A DNA stretch of 6,047 nucleotides from Synechococcaceae bacterium WB8_1B_136 (lineage in GTDB: Bacteria; Cyanobacteriota; Cyanobacteriia; PCC-6307; Cyanobiaceae), in contig RGNC01000130.1 of the NCBI GenBank assembly GCA_010029175.1, positions 1 through 6,047 of the forward strand, written 5' to 3'. Made by a program: the position numbers and the translations under genes. This document shows positions 4,963 through 6,047 of this stretch, piece by piece (positions within the stretch are counted from its first letter, which is position 1; every line of letters begins with the position of its first letter). The notes below the pieces were generated by a model, which saw nothing but the letters and a program-made list of their open reading frames with translations, had not been told where the DNA came from and made no database searches.

Positions 4963-6047
4963 GTGACCCGGCCGGGCCCTGCCCAACGCCTCTGGCGCCA
5001 GCTGCTGCGGCTGGAGATGCCGCGCCAGGCCCTGGCGCCCTGGCGGCGCCTGGACACCACGGTCATTGTCCTGGTGTGCATGCTTGTGGCTCTGCTCTCC
5101 AGCTGGCCCTGGCTGGTGGAACCCAGCCTTCGGCCCGGCATCCCGGCACCCTTCACCGCCAGGGCCCCCAAGGCCGCCACGGTGGTGGATTCCGAGGCCC
5201 TCGAGCAGCGCCGCTCCCAGCTGGGCCCCCGCACCCACGTGCAGGTGGTGGATCCCCGCATCAGCCGGGAGCTGGAACAGCGGCTCGAGCGCCAGCTGCG
5301 GGACATCAACAGGCTGGCCTCCAGCCGCCAGGAACAGGTGTCGGCCCTGAACCTCACGCCGGCGGAGCGCGATTGGCTGGGCCAGCTGCCGCCCGGCGAC
5401 CTGCAGGCCTGGCAGCAGGCCCTCAGGCTGGCCCAGCGGCGCATGCTGCTGCAGGGAGTGGTGGGCAGCGTGGCCCGCCAGCAGCTGCAACGGGCGGCCG
5501 AACTGCAGCTCCAGGAGCTGAATCAACCGGGCCGCAGCCTCGGCAGCCGCGTGCTGGCCTCCTCCCTGCAGGGCCGCGGCAACCTGCGCATCGATGCCGC
5601 CCTCAGCCAACGGCTGATCGAAGACCTGCTCACCCAGCAGGGCATCCCCACCATCAAGGTGCGCCATGGCGAACTGATCACCCGCCAGGGGGAGCCGATC
5701 AGCAGCCAGGCCTATGCGGTGCTCGACTACTTCGGGCTGGTGAACCGGCGGCCCGTGCTGGGGGCCTGGCTGCTGCGCTTCAGCGAAGCCCTGGCGGCCT
5801 GCGGCGTGATGGTGATGGTGATCCGCCGCCGTCGGGCCAGCCTGGAGCCGCGCCAGGCCCTGCTGGCCCTGGCGATGCTGCTGGTGGTGCAGGGATTCAA
5901 GTTGTGGCTGGGCAGTGCCGCCAGTCCCCTGGCCCTGCTGGTGCCCCCCACCCTGCTGCTCACCCAGGGCCTGGGCACCACGGCGGGGTTGGCGTGGCTG
6001 GCGGCGGCAAGCCTGCTCTGGCCCCTGCCCCTCGATCCCTTCAACGA
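4963..6047 (+). CDS. 7TM-HD family phosphohydrolase (PgpH/YqfF-like), N-terminal part
   Basis: This reading frame stays open from the start to the right edge: 361 codons plus two bases, with the 3' end cut off. The layout is that of 7TM-HD proteins: a short cytoplasmic Arg-rich N-terminus, a first membrane helix (about 32-51), a large non-membrane domain (about 53-262), then a set of membrane helices (about 263-285, 296-315, 318-336, 338-354 so far). The outer domain ends with VRHGELITRQGEPISSQAYAVL (233-254), close to the conserved end of the 7TMR-HDED domain. The HD catalytic domain, which in characterised bacterial PgpH proteins degrades cyclic di-AMP, would lie beyond the window. Catalysis here is therefore family knowledge, not observation. 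Residues 101-190 are rich in Gln, Arg, Glu and Leu and probably helical. The start is uncertain: GTG 4963, GTG 4939 (8 more residues) or ATG 5017 (18 fewer). None has a well-spaced ribosome site; GGAG directly abuts ATG 5017. Confidence 0.82.
   Translation, partial: MTRPGPAQRLWRQLLRLEMPRQALAPWRRLDTTVIVLVCMLVALLSSWPWLVEPSLRPGIPAPFTARAPKAATVVDSEALEQRRSQLGPRTHVQVVDPRISRELEQRLERQLRDINRLASSRQEQVSALNLTPAERDWLGQLPPGDLQAWQQALRLAQRRMLLQGVVGSVARQQLQRAAELQLQELNQPGRSLGSRVLASSLQGRGNLRIDAALSQRLIEDLLTQQGIPTIKVRHGELITRQGEPISSQAYAVLDYFGLVNRRPVLGAWLLRFSEALAACGVMVMVIRRRRASLEPRQALLALAMLLVVQGFKLWLGSAASPLALLVPPTLLLTQGLGTTAGLAWLAAASLLWPLPLDPFN

Noticed and set aside
3794..4966. A 390-codon open frame on the + strand across folD.
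   Set aside because: It is antisense to folD with His/Gln/Gly-rich low-complexity composition, and the FolD catalytic motifs are on the minus strand.
4915..5667. A 250-codon minus-strand frame opposite the 7TM-HD gene.
   Set aside because: Its composition is that of antisense DNA, and the + frame carries the recognisable HDED-end motif and helix pattern and is open to the window edge.
1..6047. HIP1 palindrome GCGATCGC, tRNA, CRISPR or insertion-sequence signals.
   Set aside because: Reading through found only partial HIP1-like strings (for example near 2900 and 4128) and no cloverleaf, regular repeat-spacer array or transposase.

Overview
The window reads as a piece of a GC-rich cyanobacterial chromosome, most likely an alpha-cyanobacterium of the Cyanobium/Synechococcus kind. 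This rests on the gene set: a cyanobacterial-type CrtE geranylgeranyl diphosphate synthase next to FolD, a divergent PAP2 (DUF212) protein, a compact RecD/Dda-like helicase, and a 7TM-HD phosphohydrolase. The strong G/C preference at third codon positions fits, but the assignment comes from family recognition, not from a database search. The region is dense core-type chromosome: no RNA gene, mobile element, CRISPR array or gene-free stretch longer than about 175 bases was seen.

Layout. Bases 1-172 (+) hold the C-terminal half of an acylphosphatase. It is followed after 46 bases by a six-helix membrane protein of the GAP/SfLAP (LysE-like) type (219-905, +). Facing it is a minus-strand cluster, in transcription order folD (4888-3992), crtE (3816-2896), a DUF212 divergent PAP2 protein (2899-2360) and a RecD/Dda-like SF1 helicase (2367-844). 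The last three genes overlap each other by 4 and 8 bases, and the helicase appears to start at TTG. The helicase 3' end also overlaps the membrane protein gene by 62 bases tail to tail. Divergent from folD, a 7TM-HD protein of the PgpH/YqfF type begins near 4963 (+) and runs off the right edge before its HD catalytic domain.

How the genes work together. FolD supplies one-carbon folates. CrtE makes the C20 diphosphate used for carotenoids, the phytyl tail of chlorophyll, and quinones. The DUF212 protein is a membrane phosphatase-like protein translationally coupled to CrtE and could act on isoprenyl or lipid phosphates, which is inference. The helicase shares the transcript but has no obvious pathway link. 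The 175-base folD-crtE spacer is the only sizeable noncoding stretch. It holds a hairpin at the folD stop, a perfect TGTAC-N5-GTACA inverted repeat, and a G-tract array abutting the crtE start codon. I did not find a convincing undescribed system; the most interesting points are the overlap architecture and the crtE leader.
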